From Serratia rhizosphaerae (GTDB lineage Bacteria; Pseudomonadota; Gammaproteobacteria; Enterobacterales; Enterobacteriaceae): a stretch of DNA of 64,000 bases. Below the pieces are notes generated by a model. The model worked only from the letters and a program-made list of their open reading frames with translations, was not told the DNA's origin and made no database searches. The stretch spans positions 1,736,001 to 1,800,000 of the forward strand of contig NZ_CP041764.1 in assembly GCF_009817885.1 (NCBI RefSeq), given 5' to 3'. Positions 8,368 through 18,155 of the stretch are shown here, piece after piece (within the stretch, counting starts at the first letter, position 1; the number at the start of each line of letters is the position of its first letter). A program made the position numbers and the translations under genes.

Positions 8368-9417
8368 GTGAGCAAAAACAAACTGTCTAAAGGTCAACAA
8401 CGCCGTGTGCAGGCGAACCATCAGCGTCGCCTGAAGCGCACTGATAACAAACCGGAACTGGACGATAGCCAATTGGGTGAACCGCAAGAGGGGATCGTCA
8501 TCAGCCGCTTTGGCATGCACGCCGACGTTGAAGCAGCAGACGGTAGCCAGCATCGCTGCAATATTCGTCGTACCCTGCGTTCGCTGGTGACCGGCGACCG
8601 CGTGGTCTGGCGTCCCGGCCTTGGCAACCATGAAGGAGTAAAAGGCATCGTCGAAGCTGTGCATGAACGCAGCTCGGTGCTGACGCGCCCGGATTTTTAC
8701 GACGGCGTCAAACCGATCGCCGCCAATATCGATCAGATCGTGATCGTGTCAGCGATCCTGCCGGAGCTGTCGCTGAACATTATCGATCGTTATCTGGTCG
8801 CCTGTGAAACGCTGGATGTCGAGCCGCTGATCGTGCTGAACAAAATCGACCTGCTGGATGATGAAGCGCGCCAGCTGGTTGACGGCATGATGGATATTTA
8901 CCGCCGCATCGGCTACCGGGTGCTGGAGGTTTCCAGCCGTACCCGCGAAGGCATGGCGGAATTCGAGCAGGCGCTGGCAGGGCGCATCAGTATTTTCGCC
9001 GGGCAGTCCGGTGTAGGGAAATCCAGCCTGCTGAACGCCCTGCTGCCGCCGTCCGACGAACAGATTCTGGTGAATAACGTTTCCGATGTCTCCGGCCTCG
9101 GCCAGCACACCACCACCGCGGCGCGGCTGTACCATTTCCAGCACGGCGGCGATGTTATCGACTCTCCAGGGGTGCGCGAGTTTGGCCTGTGGCACCTGGA
9201 GCCGGAACAGATTACCCAGGGCTTTGTCGAATTTCGCGATTACCTGGGCGGCTGTAAATTCCGCGACTGCAAACACGACAACGATCCCGGCTGCGCCCTC
9301 CGCGCGGCGGTGGAGCGCGGCGATATCGCCGAAGAGCGCTTCGACAATTATCACCGTATTTTGGAAAGTATGGCGCAGGTCAAGGTTCGCAAGAACCTGC
9401 TGGACGCCAACGGTTAA
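8368..9417 (+). CDS. rsgA: Ribosome small-subunit GTPase RsgA
   Basis: A late 30S assembly GTPase. It starts at GTG (MSKNKLSKGQQRRVQANHQR). An OB-fold RNA-binding region comes first, then the circularly permuted G domain: G4 as NKID before G1 (GQSGVGKSSLLN), then DSPGV. The C-terminal zinc finger is visible as CKFRDCKHDNDPGCAL. The 349-residue length fits the family. It precedes psd by 77 bases, but psd has its own strong promoter. Confidence 0.96.
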   Translation: MSKNKLSKGQQRRVQANHQRRLKRTDNKPELDDSQLGEPQEGIVISRFGMHADVEAADGSQHRCNIRRTLRSLVTGDRVVWRPGLGNHEGVKGIVEAVHERSSVLTRPDFYDGVKPIAANIDQIVIVSAILPELSLNIIDRYLVACETLDVEPLIVLNKIDLLDDEARQLVDGMMDIYRRIGYRVLEVSSRTREGMAEFEQALAGRISIFAGQSGVGKSSLLNALLPPSDEQILVNNVSDVSGLGQHTTTAARLYHFQHGGDVIDSPGVREFGLWHLEPEQITQGFVEFRDYLGGCKFRDCKHDNDPGCALRAAVERGDIAEERFDNYHRILESMAQVKVRKNLLDANG

Positions 9418-9433
9418 CGCAATCGGGCGAACG

Positions 9434-9461
9434 TTGACAGCGATCTGCGGGTCGTTACAAT
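9434..9461 (+). promoter_or_regulatory. Probable sigma-70 promoter of psd-mscM
   Basis: A consensus -35 TTGACA (9434-9439), a 16-base spacer, then TACAAT (9456-9461), followed by the psd ribosome site AAGAGGT and the GTG start at 9495. The predicted transcript start is near 9468. Confidence 0.7.
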
Positions 9462-9494
9462 GCGCGCCTTTTACCCCCTTTTTAAGAGGTTAAC

Positions 9495-10391
9495 GTGCTG
9501 GATAGCATCAAAATCAAATTACAATACTGGCTGCCGAAGTTGGCGCTGACCCGTCTGGCCGGCTGGGGTGCAGACAAAGAGGCCGGCTGGCTGACGCAGC
9601 AGGTGGTAAAACTGTTCGCCCGCTATTACCGCGTGGATATGCAGGAAGCGCAGAACCCGGATTTGACCTCATACGCCACCTTCAACGAATTCTTCGTTCG
9701 TCCACTGCGCGACGGCGCGCGTCCCGTCGTCAGCGAAGCCAACGTGCTGGCGCTGCCGGCTGACGGCGCCATCAGCCAGCTTGGCCTGATCCGCGACGAT
9801 CAAATCTTCCAGGCCAAGGGGCATCACTACAGCCTGGAGGCGCTGCTGGCCGGTAACTATCAGTTGGCGGACACCTTCCGCAACGGCCTGTTCGCCACCA
9901 CTTACCTGGCGCCGCGTGACTATCACCGCGTGCATATGCCGTGCGACGGCGTGCTGCGCGAGATGATCTACGTGCCGGGTGACCTGTTCTCGGTCAACCC
10001 GCTGACCGCCGCCAACGTGCCTAACCTGTTCGCCCGTAATGAACGCGTGATCTGCGTCTTCGACACGGCGTTCGGGCCTATGGTGCAAATACTGGTCGGC
10101 GCCACCATCGTCGGCAGCATTGAAACCGTGTGGGCCGGCACCGTTACGCCGCCGCGCGAAGGTATCATCAAACGCTGGGCCTACCCGGCGGCCGGTGAAG
10201 ACGACGCCATTACGCTGGCAAAAGGCGCTGAAATGGGCCGCTTTAAGCTGGGTTCGACGGTGATCAACCTGTTTACCGCCAACAGCGTGCATTTCGAACC
10301 GCGCCTGAACAACGGCACCGTGACCCGTATGGGCGAAGCCTTTGCCGAAGCGGCTACCGCGCGTGATGCGGCAGAAGCGCCGCAAACCTAA
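9495..10391 (+). CDS. psd: Phosphatidylserine decarboxylase proenzyme
   Basis: An inner-membrane enzyme that makes phosphatidylethanolamine from phosphatidylserine. The proenzyme cuts itself at the LGST motif; here KLGSTVINLF places the serine at residue 254, which becomes the pyruvoyl group of the alpha chain. Starting at GTG after a good AAGAGGT ribosome site gives 298 residues (E. coli about 322, which has a longer C-terminal tail). Only 12 bases separate it from mscM, so the two form an operon as in E. coli, where it responds to envelope stress. Confidence 0.96.
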   Translation: MLDSIKIKLQYWLPKLALTRLAGWGADKEAGWLTQQVVKLFARYYRVDMQEAQNPDLTSYATFNEFFVRPLRDGARPVVSEANVLALPADGAISQLGLIRDDQIFQAKGHHYSLEALLAGNYQLADTFRNGLFATTYLAPRDYHRVHMPCDGVLREMIYVPGDLFSVNPLTAANVPNLFARNERVICVFDTAFGPMVQILVGATIVGSIETVWAGTVTPPREGIIKRWAYPAAGEDDAITLAKGAEMGRFKLGSTVINLFTANSVHFEPRLNNGTVTRMGEAFAEAATARDAAEAPQT

Positions 10392-10403
10392 AGGAATGAT
10401 GCC

Positions 10404-13400
10404 GTGCGCCTGATTATCACCACATTATTGCTCGGTTGTTTACTGGCTCAGCCGGCGCTGGCGGCGGCGCTGCCCAGCGAGTCACAGCTCAAACAGGAGC
10501 TGAAACAGGCAGAAAGCAATAAGAACGCACCCAATCAGGCGGAAACGGTTGAGGCGCTGCAAAGCGCCCTCAACCGGCTGGCCGAACGCGCAGAATCCCT
10601 GACGCGTACGGAACAGTACCAGAAAGTGATCGACGACTTTCCCAAGATGGCGCAGCAGCTGCGCCGTCAGTTAACGGTCGAAAACGCCAAAATCCTGCCG
10701 AACGGCGACAATCTGCCCACCAGCGAGCTGGAACAGCAAATTCTGCAGACCAGCAGCCAACTGTTGGAACAGGCGCGCCTGATGCAGCAGGAGCAGGATC
10801 GTTCGCGCGAGATCAGCGACTCACTCGGCCAGTTGCCACAGCAACAAACTGAAGCCCGGCGCACACTGACGGAAACCCAGCGCCGCCTGCAGGCACTGCC
10901 GCCAAACCCAACCAAGCCGCCGGCGCTGGCGCAGCTGTATCTGCTGCAGACCGAAGCCGCCGCGCGCAAGGCCAAGGTCAATGAACTGGATCTTGCACAG
11001 CTGTCGGCCAATAACCGGCAGGAGCTGGCGCGCATGCGCGCCGAAGTGTTTAAAAAGCGCCATGAAAAGCTGGATATTCAACTGCAGGCGCTGCGCAATA
11101 ACCTGAATAACCAGCGTCAGCGCGAAGCCGAGCTGGCGCTGAAAAAAACTGAACAACTGGCCGAACAGAGCGGCGAGCTGCCGAAAAGCATCAGCGAACA
11201 GCTGCAAATCAACCGTGAATTGTCCACCGCTCTGAACAACCAGGCGCAGCGCATGGACCTGATCTCTTCGCAGCAGCGCCAGGCCGCCTCGCAAACCCTA
11301 CAGGTGCGTCAGGCAATGAGCACCATCATCGAGCAGGCACAGTGGCTGGGTTCGTCGCCGGTGCTGGGCGAAACGCTGCGCGCACAGGTGTCAACGCTGC
11401 CGGAAATGCCTAAACCTCAGCAGTCGGACAGCGATATGGCGCAGCTGCGCGTACAGCGCCTGCAGTTTGAAAACCAGCTGGAAAAGCTGCCGCAGCGTGC
11501 GCAAAGCCTTAAACAGGACGACGGCTCCGACCTGACGCCGGGGCAGCAACAGATTATCGACGCACAGCTGCGCACCCAGCGCGAACTGCTCAACTCCCTG
11601 CTGTCCGGTTGCGACACGCAAATCCTCGAGCTGACCAAGCTGAAGGTGGCCAATACCCAGCTGGTCGACGCACTCAATGAGATTAAGGACGCCACCCACC
11701 GCTATCTGTTCTGGGTGCCGGACGTCAGCCCGCTGACGCTTTCCTATCCCATCAACGTGGCGCACGACCTGACGCGTCTGCTGTCGTTGGACACCCTGGC
11801 GCAACTGAGCGGTGCCTTTGTGATGATGGTGACCAGCCGCAGTACGCTGGTGCCCATTTTCGGCGCTTTGTTGCTGGTGATATTCAGCATCAGCACCCGC
11901 AAGCACTATCACGCATTTCTGGAACGCTCGAGCAGTAAGGTCGGCAAGGTCACTCAGGATCAGTTCTATCTGACCCTGCGCAACGTCTTCTGGTCGATTC
12001 TGGTGGCGCTGCCGCTGCCGGTGCTGTGGGCGGCGCTGGGCTTCGGCCTGCAAAATGCCTGGCCTTACCCGGTCGCCGTGGCGATCGGCGACGGCGTGAC
12101 CGCCACCCTGCCGATCCTGTGGGTCTGTATGATCAGCGCGGCCTTTGCTCACCCGCGCGGGTTGTTTATCGTGCATTTCGGCTGGCCGGTGAAGCAAGTT
12201 TCACGTGCCATGCGCTATTATAAAATGTCGATCTGGCTGATCGTGCCGTTGATCATGGCGTTGATCACCTTCGATAACCTCAACGATCGCGAGTTTTCCA
12301 ACACGCTGGGACGTTTGTGCTTTATCCTGCTGTGCATCGCCCTGCTGCTGGTGACCAGCAGCCTGAAGCGCGCCGGCATCCCGCTCTACCTGGATAAAAA
12401 AGGCTCCGGCGAAAACATGGTGAATAGCGCACTGTGGGGGGTGCTGATGTCTGCGCCGCTGCTGGCAGCGCTGGCGGCCGCTATCGGCTATTTCACCACC
12501 GCACAGGCTCTACTGGCGCGCCTGGAAACCTCGGTCGCCATCTGGTTCTTCCTGTTGGTGATCTACCACATCATCCGCCGCTGGATGCTGATTCAGCGCC
12601 GGCGCATCGCCTTCGACCGCGCCAAACAGCGACGCGCCGAAATTCTCGCCCAGCGTGCGCGCGGGGAGGAGGAAAGCGCCTCAACGCCCATCACCAGCAG
12701 TAATGAGGGCAGCATGGAAGTCGATGAGACGGAGATCGATCTGGATGCGATCAGCGCCCAGTCGCTGCGGTTGGTGCGTTCAATCCTGACGATGATCGCG
12801 CTGGTGTCGGTGATCTTTCTGTGGTCGGAAATCCATTCCGCCTTTGCCTTCCTGGAAAACATCTCGCTGTGGAACGTCACCTCGTCCAGCAACGGCGTTG
12901 ACAGCGTCCAGTCAATTACTCTCGGCGCAGTGCTGATCGCCGTGCTGGTGCTAATGGTGACCATGCAGCTGGTACGCAACCTGCCCGCATTACTGGAGCT
13001 GGCGGTGCTGCAGCACCTGGATCTAGCACCCGGCACCGGCTATGCCATTACCACCATCACCAAATATCTGCTGTTGCTGTTCGGCGCCATCCTCAGCTTT
13101 TCCTGGATCGGCATCGAATGGTCGAAACTGCAATGGGTGGTTACCGCGCTCAGCGTCGGCTTAGGCTTTGGCATGCAGGAGATCTTCTCCAACTTCATCT
13201 CCGGCCTGATCATTTTGTTTGAAAAGCCGATCCGCATCGGCGATACCGTCACGATCCGCAACCTGACAGGCAGCATCACCAAGATCAACACCCGCGCCAC
13301 CACGATTTCCGACTGGGACCGCAAAGAGATCATCGTGCCGAACAAGGCGTTTATCACCGAACAGTTCGTCAACTGGTCACTGTCCGATGCCATCACCCGT

Positions 13401-13769
13401 GTGGTGCTGACCGTACCGGCGCCGGCGGAAGCCAACAGCGAGGAAGTGACCAAAATCCTCACCGACGCCTCCCACCGCTGTTCGCTGGTGCTGGACAACC
13501 CGCCGCCGGAGGTCTATCTGGTCGATCTGCAGCAGGGTATTCAGATCTTTGAACTGCGTATTTACGCCGCCGAGATGGGCCACCGTATGCCGCTACGTCA
13601 CGAGATGCACCAGCTGATCCTGGCCGGTTACCGCGAACACGGCATTACCCTGCCTTATCCGCCGTTCCAGGTGCGCACCGACACCCTGTCGCGCATTACC
13701 AACCACGACGGCCGTGCGGTGTCTTCTACGCCGGCCCCGAGCACCAAGCGCGACTCCGGCAGCCTGTAA
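10404..13769 (+). CDS. mscM: Miniconductance mechanosensitive channel MscM (YjeP)
   Basis: A large MscS-family channel of the inner membrane with a big periplasmic domain. The start is a GTG after AAAGGAATGAT, and the N terminus is a clear signal peptide (LLLGCLLAQPALAAALP). Residues of about 25-430 form a Gln/Glu/Leu-rich coiled-coil periplasmic region, followed by a series of membrane helices. From about residue 910 comes the MscS core (GLGFGMQEIFSNFISG, then FEKPIRIGDTV) and a C-terminal beta domain. It is 1121 residues against about 1107 in E. coli. It ends at a shared terminator with convergent epmA. Confidence 0.94.
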   Translation: MRLIITTLLLGCLLAQPALAAALPSESQLKQELKQAESNKNAPNQAETVEALQSALNRLAERAESLTRTEQYQKVIDDFPKMAQQLRRQLTVENAKILPNGDNLPTSELEQQILQTSSQLLEQARLMQQEQDRSREISDSLGQLPQQQTEARRTLTETQRRLQALPPNPTKPPALAQLYLLQTEAAARKAKVNELDLAQLSANNRQELARMRAEVFKKRHEKLDIQLQALRNNLNNQRQREAELALKKTEQLAEQSGELPKSISEQLQINRELSTALNNQAQRMDLISSQQRQAASQTLQVRQAMSTIIEQAQWLGSSPVLGETLRAQVSTLPEMPKPQQSDSDMAQLRVQRLQFENQLEKLPQRAQSLKQDDGSDLTPGQQQIIDAQLRTQRELLNSLLSGCDTQILELTKLKVANTQLVDALNEIKDATHRYLFWVPDVSPLTLSYPINVAHDLTRLLSLDTLAQLSGAFVMMVTSRSTLVPIFGALLLVIFSISTRKHYHAFLERSSSKVGKVTQDQFYLTLRNVFWSILVALPLPVLWAALGFGLQNAWPYPVAVAIGDGVTATLPILWVCMISAAFAHPRGLFIVHFGWPVKQVSRAMRYYKMSIWLIVPLIMALITFDNLNDREFSNTLGRLCFILLCIALLLVTSSLKRAGIPLYLDKKGSGENMVNSALWGVLMSAPLLAALAAAIGYFTTAQALLARLETSVAIWFFLLVIYHIIRRWMLIQRRRIAFDRAKQRRAEILAQRARGEEESASTPITSSNEGSMEVDETEIDLDAISAQSLRLVRSILTMIALVSVIFLWSEIHSAFAFLENISLWNVTSSSNGVDSVQSITLGAVLIAVLVLMVTMQLVRNLPALLELAVLQHLDLAPGTGYAITTITKYLLLLFGAILSFSWIGIEWSKLQWVVTALSVGLGFGMQEIFSNFISGLIILFEKPIRIGDTVTIRNLTGSITKINTRATTISDWDRKEIIVPNKAFITEQFVNWSLSDAITRVVLTVPAPAEANSEEVTKILTDASHRCSLVLDNPPPEVYLVDLQQGIQIFELRIYAAEMGHRMPLRHEMHQLILAGYREHGITLPYPPFQVRTDTLSRITNHDGRAVSSTPAPSTKRDSGSL

Positions 13770-13778
13770 GCATAAAAA

Positions 13779-13802
13779 AGGCCGACATCATCATGTCGGC
13801 CT
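13779..13802. terminator. Hairpin terminator between convergent mscM and epmA
   Basis: A perfect 10-bp stem (AGGCCGACAT / ATGTCGGCCT) with the tetraloop CATC. It is flanked by an A-run on the left and GTTTATTT on the right, so it could end transcripts from both sides. Confidence 0.85.
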
Positions 13803-13831
13803 GTTTATTTCATTGCGGACAACGCTGCCAA

Positions 13832-14809
13832 TCAGGCGCGCGTCACCGGGAACGCAATCACTTCACTCAGGCTTTCCACCCCCAGCGCCAGCATCACCAG
13901 ACGATCGACCCCCAGCGCCACGCCGGCGCACTCGGGCATACCGTGACTTAACGCATCCAGCAGGTGATAGTCAATCGGCTGCTGCGGCAGGCCGCGCGCC
14001 GCGCGTTTGCGGTTATCCTGCTCAAAACGCTGACGCTGCTCATTGCTGTCGGTCAGCTCGCGAAAGCCGTTCGCCAGTTCGATGCCTTTAAAGTACACCT
14101 CAAAACGCTCCGCCACGCGGTGATCTTCCGTACTGATCTCCGCCAGCGCCGCCTGTGACGCCGGGAAATGGTAGACGAACGCCGGCTTCTCACGGCCGAT
14201 GTGCGGCTCTACGCCGAAGGTAAACAGCAGCTGCAGCAGCGTATCGCGATCCTCTTCCGTATCGGCGATATTGCTAAGATCCAGCTTAGCGGCGGCTTCG
14301 CGCAGCTGCGCCTTATCCGCCGACAGCGGGTCAATCTCCAGATGGCGCTGGAACGCCTGTTGGTAGGACAGCGTTTCCGCACTGTCGCAGTCCAGCACCT
14401 GCTGCAATAAGTCATCCACTTCATTCATCAGCCGGTACATATCGTAATGTGGACGGTACCACTCCAGCATGGTGAATTCAGGATTGTGGTGGCGTCCGGC
14501 CTCCTCATTGCGGAAAGCGCGCCCCAACTGATAAATCGGGCCGCTGCCGGCTGCCAGCAAACGCTTCATGTGATATTCCGGGCTGGTCATCATGTACAGC
14601 GTCATGCCATCCGCCGCGCTCGGGCCGACAAACTGCGTCTGAAACGGGACCAGATGGACATCGGTGACGGTCGCCTGGCTCATCGCCGGCGTTTCCACCT
14701 CTAATACGCCGCGATCGGCGAAAAAGCGCCGGATCTCAGCGAGGATCGCTGCGCGTTTCAACAAATTGGCGATGGGTGCACTCGGCTGCCAGCTTGCCGC
14801 TTCGCTCAT
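13832..14809 (-). CDS. epmA: EF-P (R)-beta-lysine ligase EpmA
   Basis: A truncated class II lysyl-tRNA synthetase homologue that attaches (R)-beta-lysine to Lys34 of EF-P. It lacks the anticodon-binding domain, giving 325 residues. Class II motifs are visible: FRNEE (motif 2) with HNPEFTMLEWY, and GVALGVDRLVMLALG (motif 3). The start MSEAASWQPSAPIANLLKRA was chosen because it matches the E. coli N terminus; 28 in-frame codons upstream do not. The substrate gene efp and the aminomutase gene epmB lie about 5 kb away. Confidence 0.96.
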   Translation of the reverse strand: MSEAASWQPSAPIANLLKRAAILAEIRRFFADRGVLEVETPAMSQATVTDVHLVPFQTQFVGPSAADGMTLYMMTSPEYHMKRLLAAGSGPIYQLGRAFRNEEAGRHHNPEFTMLEWYRPHYDMYRLMNEVDDLLQQVLDCDSAETLSYQQAFQRHLEIDPLSADKAQLREAAAKLDLSNIADTEEDRDTLLQLLFTFGVEPHIGREKPAFVYHFPASQAALAEISTEDHRVAERFEVYFKGIELANGFRELTDSNEQRQRFEQDNRKRAARGLPQQPIDYHLLDALSHGMPECAGVALGVDRLVMLALGVESLSEVIAFPVTRA

Positions 14810-15025
14810 GGTAATTACTCCGAAATCAAACAGGGCATGCAGTCTACTCGCATCCCGCCGGGCAAACAAATGCTTGCAGCGGCCGACCGCCATCAGCCAA
14901 TTAAAAACATAAAAACAGTAACGGCTATATAAACCGCTGTGAATAAGGCAAATAGAAGTGAAATGAGAGCAAGACGCCGTTTTTTACAGTAAGGCCTCCG
15001 GCAAGCGCATTAAACGACAAAATAA

Positions 15026-15066
15026 TCGATCACATCAAATTTCACCTACTCAACTTTGGGTATATT
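15026..15066 (+). promoter_or_regulatory. frdABCD promoter with FNR-type site
   Basis: The sequence TCGATCACATCAA (15026-15038) resembles, in sequence and spacing, the FNR site I recall from the E. coli frd promoter. A -10 TATATT lies at 15061-15066, putting the transcript start near 15073 and the site centre at about -41, the usual activating position. The rest of the 14810-15210 gap shows no gene. FNR control is inferred from this resemblance and from the role of frd in anaerobic growth. Confidence 0.6.
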
Positions 15067-15210
15067 AATCCCCAATATTTGCCGGGGGTTATCTGTGCAT
15101 GGGGGCCAATTCCATCAATTACCGGCGTTTTAATTAGCATCCGAATGATTCCTGAATCTTAAGCATTGAAAGTTAATCAGCCGTTCTGACAAGAATACTG
15201 GAGGAGTGCA

Positions 15211-17007
15211 GTGCAAACCTTTAACGCCGATCTCGCCATTATTGGCGCCGGGGGCGCGGGTTTACGTGCGGCGATTGCCGCCGCGGAAGCCAACCCCACT
15301 TTAAAAATTGCCCTGGTGTCAAAAGTCTATCCCATGCGCAGCCACACGGTGGCCGCCGAGGGCGGTTCCGCCGCCGTGACCCAGGAGCACGACGCCTACG
15401 ATTATCACTTTAACGACACCGTCGCCGGCGGCGACTGGCTGTGCGAACAAGACGTGGTGGATCACTTCGTGCATCACTGCCCGCGTGAAATGGCCCAGTT
15501 GGAGCAGTGGGGCTGCCCGTGGAGCCGTAAACCGGACGGTTCGGTCAACGTGCGCCGCTTTGGCGGCATGAAAATCGAACGCACCTGGTTCGCCGCCGAT
15601 AAAACCGGCTTCCATATGCTGCACACCCTGTTCCAGACTTCGTTGAAATACCCGCAGATTCAGCGTTTTGATGAACATTTCGTTCTCGATATTCTGGTCG
15701 ATGACGGCCAGGCGCGCGGCCTGGTTGCCATTAATATGATGGAAGGCAACCGGGTACAGATCCGCGCCAACGCGGTGGTGATGGCCACCGGCGGCGCCGG
15801 CCGCGTTTACCGCTACAACACCAACGGCGGTATCGTCACCGGCGACGGTATGGGCATCGCCTTCCGTCACGGCGTACCGCTGCGTGACATGGAGTTTGTG
15901 CAGTATCACCCTACCGGCCTGCCCGGCTCCGGCATCCTGATGACCGAAGGCTGCCGCGGCGAAGGCGGCATTCTGGTGAACAAAGACGGCTACCGCTATT
16001 TGCAGGATTACGGCATGGGGCCGGAGACGCCGCTCGGGGAGCCGAAAAACAAATATATGGAGCTGGGGCCGCGCGATAAAGTCTCTCAGGCTTTCTGGCA
16101 TGAATGGCGCGCCGGCCGCACCATTGCCACGCCGCGCGGCGACGTGGTCTATCTGGACCTGCGCCACCTCGGTGAGAAGAAGCTGCTCGAACGCCTGCCG
16201 TTTATCTGTGAGCTGGCCAAGGCCTATGTCGGCGTCGATCCGGTGAAAGAACCAATCCCGGTGCGCCCGACCGCGCACTACACCATGGGCGGTATTGAAA
16301 CCGATCAGAATTGCGAAACCCGCATCAAAGGCCTGTATGCAGTGGGTGAATGCTCCTCCGTCGGCCTGCACGGCGCCAACCGTCTCGGCTCCAACTCGCT
16401 GGCGGAACTGGTGGTGTTCGGCCGAGTGGCGGGCGAACATGCCGCGCAGCGCGCACTGGAGAGTACGCCGGCCAACGGCGGCGCGCTGGAGGCGCAAAGC
16501 CGCGATGTCGAGCAGCGCCTCCATGCCCTGATGGCGCAGGAGGGCGACGAAAGCTGGTCGGCAATCCGCGACGAAATGGGCCTGTCGATGGAGGAAGGCT
16601 GCGGCATCTACCGTACGCCGGAACTGATGCAGAAAACCATCGACAAGCTGGCGGAGCTGAAGGAACGCTTTAAACGCGTCAGGATTGCCGATCGTTCCAG
16701 CGTCTTCAATACCGACCTGCTGTACACCATCGAACTGGGCCACGGCCTGAACGTGGCGGAATGCATGGCGCACTCCGCCTTTAACCGCAAAGAGTCGCGC
16801 GGCGCCCACCAGCGGCTGGATAACGGCTGCACCGAGCGTGATGACGTCAATTTCCTCAAACATACGCTGGCGTTTCACCACGCCGACGGCGCGCCGCGCC
16901 TGGAATACAGCGATGTGAAAATTACCAAACTGCCGCCGGCCAAGCGCGTATATGGCGCAGAGGCCGATGCGCAGGAAAAAAAGGAGAAGGAGCAGGCGAA
17001 TGGCTGA
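15211..17007 (+). CDS. frdA: Fumarate reductase flavoprotein subunit FrdA
   Basis: The catalytic subunit of the membrane fumarate reductase that uses menaquinol under anaerobic conditions. The GTG start follows GGAGGAG. The FAD-binding GAGGAGLRAA is at the N terminus, and the covalent FAD histidine is His45 in SHTVAAEGG. The substrate and active-site segments HPTGLPGSG, EGCRGEGGIL and RPTAHYTMGGI are present. Length 598. frdB begins 8 bases before frdA ends, indicating translational coupling. Confidence 0.97.
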   Translation: MQTFNADLAIIGAGGAGLRAAIAAAEANPTLKIALVSKVYPMRSHTVAAEGGSAAVTQEHDAYDYHFNDTVAGGDWLCEQDVVDHFVHHCPREMAQLEQWGCPWSRKPDGSVNVRRFGGMKIERTWFAADKTGFHMLHTLFQTSLKYPQIQRFDEHFVLDILVDDGQARGLVAINMMEGNRVQIRANAVVMATGGAGRVYRYNTNGGIVTGDGMGIAFRHGVPLRDMEFVQYHPTGLPGSGILMTEGCRGEGGILVNKDGYRYLQDYGMGPETPLGEPKNKYMELGPRDKVSQAFWHEWRAGRTIATPRGDVVYLDLRHLGEKKLLERLPFICELAKAYVGVDPVKEPIPVRPTAHYTMGGIETDQNCETRIKGLYAVGECSSVGLHGANRLGSNSLAELVVFGRVAGEHAAQRALESTPANGGALEAQSRDVEQRLHALMAQEGDESWSAIRDEMGLSMEEGCGIYRTPELMQKTIDKLAELKERFKRVRIADRSSVFNTDLLYTIELGHGLNVAECMAHSAFNRKESRGAHQRLDNGCTERDDVNFLKHTLAFHHADGAPRLEYSDVKITKLPPAKRVYGAEADAQEKKEKEQANG

Positions 17008-17734
17008 GATGAAAACGCTGAAAATCGAGGTCATGCGTTATAACCCGGAAAGCGATGACGCACCACATTTCGCGACCTATAGCGTGCCTTATGACGAGCA
17101 GACCTCGCTGCTGGATGCGCTGGGCTATATCAAGGACCACCTGGCGCCGGATCTGTCCTACCGCTGGTCCTGCCGCATGGCGATCTGCGGCTCCTGCGGC
17201 ATGATGGTCAACCGCGTGCCGAAGCTGGCGTGCAAAACCTTCCTGCGCGACTACACGGGCGGCATGAAGGTCGAGGCGCTGGGCAACTTCCCGATCGAGC
17301 GCGACCTGGTGGTCGATATGACCCACTTTATCGAAAGCCTCGAAGCGATTAAGCCGTATATCATCGGCAACGATCGCAAGCCGGAAGACGGTCCCAACGT
17401 GCAAACGCCGGCGCAGATGGCGAAGTACCACCAGTTCTCCGGCTGCATCAACTGCGGTTTATGCTACGCCGCCTGCCCGCAGTTCGGCCTGAACCCTGAG
17501 TTTATCGGCCCGGCCGCCATTACGCTGGCGCACCGCTATAACCTCGATAATCGCGACCACGGCAAAAAACAGCGTATGCCGCAGCTCAACGGTCAGAACG
17601 GCGTCTGGAGCTGCACCTTTGTCGGTTACTGCTCTGAAGTCTGCCCGAAACACGTCGACCCGGCCGCCGCAATTCAACAGGGTAAAGTTGAAAGCGCTAC
17701 CGACTTTATGATCGCCATGCTGAAGCCGCAATAA
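17000..17734 (+). CDS. frdB: Fumarate reductase iron-sulfur subunit FrdB
   Basis: Carries electrons from the membrane quinol site to FrdA. All three cluster motifs are present: [2Fe-2S] in CRMAICGSCGMMV with a later Cys in PKLACK, [4Fe-4S] in CINCGLCYAACP, and [3Fe-4S] in CTFVGYCSEVCPKHVDP. The start MAEMKTLKIEVMRYNPESD gives 244 residues as in E. coli, and it overlaps the frdA stop by 8 bases. Confidence 0.97.
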   Translation: MAEMKTLKIEVMRYNPESDDAPHFATYSVPYDEQTSLLDALGYIKDHLAPDLSYRWSCRMAICGSCGMMVNRVPKLACKTFLRDYTGGMKVEALGNFPIERDLVVDMTHFIESLEAIKPYIIGNDRKPEDGPNVQTPAQMAKYHQFSGCINCGLCYAACPQFGLNPEFIGPAAITLAHRYNLDNRDHGKKQRMPQLNGQNGVWSCTFVGYCSEVCPKHVDPAAAIQQGKVESATDFMIAMLKPQ

Positions 17735-17750
17735 GGGAGAGGAGAGTGCA

Positions 17751-18143
17751 ATGACAACACAACGTAAGCCTTATGTGCGCGCCATGGCGCCCAACTGGTG
17801 GCAAAAACTGGGGTTCTACCGCTTCTATATGCTGCGTGAAGGCACCTCCGTGCCGGCGGTGTGGTTCAGCATCCTGATGATTTACGGCGTCTTTGCCCTG
17901 AAGGGCGGCGCGGAGAGCTGGGCGGGGTTTGTCGGTTTCCTGCAAAACCCGCTGGTGCTGCTGATTAATATCATCGCCCTGCTGGCGGCGCTGCTGCACA
18001 CCAAAACCTGGTTCGATCTGGCGCCTAAAGCGGCCAATATCGTGGTCAACGGCGAGAAAATGGGCCCCGGCCCGATCGTCAAAGCCCTGTGGGCGGTGAC
18101 CATTCTGGTCACGCTGGTCGTTCTCGCCGTCGCGCTACTGTAA
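17751..18143 (+). CDS. frdC: Fumarate reductase membrane subunit C
   Basis: One of the two membrane anchors that bind menaquinone. The 130-residue protein (MTTQRKPYVRAMAPNWWQKLGFYRFYMLREGTS begins the ORF) shows three hydrophobic segments near residues 30-50, 65-82 and 110-130. It is preceded by GGGAGAGGAG, 16 bases after frdB. Confidence 0.96.
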   Translation: MTTQRKPYVRAMAPNWWQKLGFYRFYMLREGTSVPAVWFSILMIYGVFALKGGAESWAGFVGFLQNPLVLLINIIALLAALLHTKTWFDLAPKAANIVVNGEKMGPGPIVKALWAVTILVTLVVLAVALL

Positions 18144-18155
18144 TTGGGAGGAAAT

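Noticed and set aside
15319..17034. A 571-codon open frame antisense to frdA
   Set aside because: His-, Gln- and Val-rich shadow sequence with no recognisable domain, opposite a certain gene.
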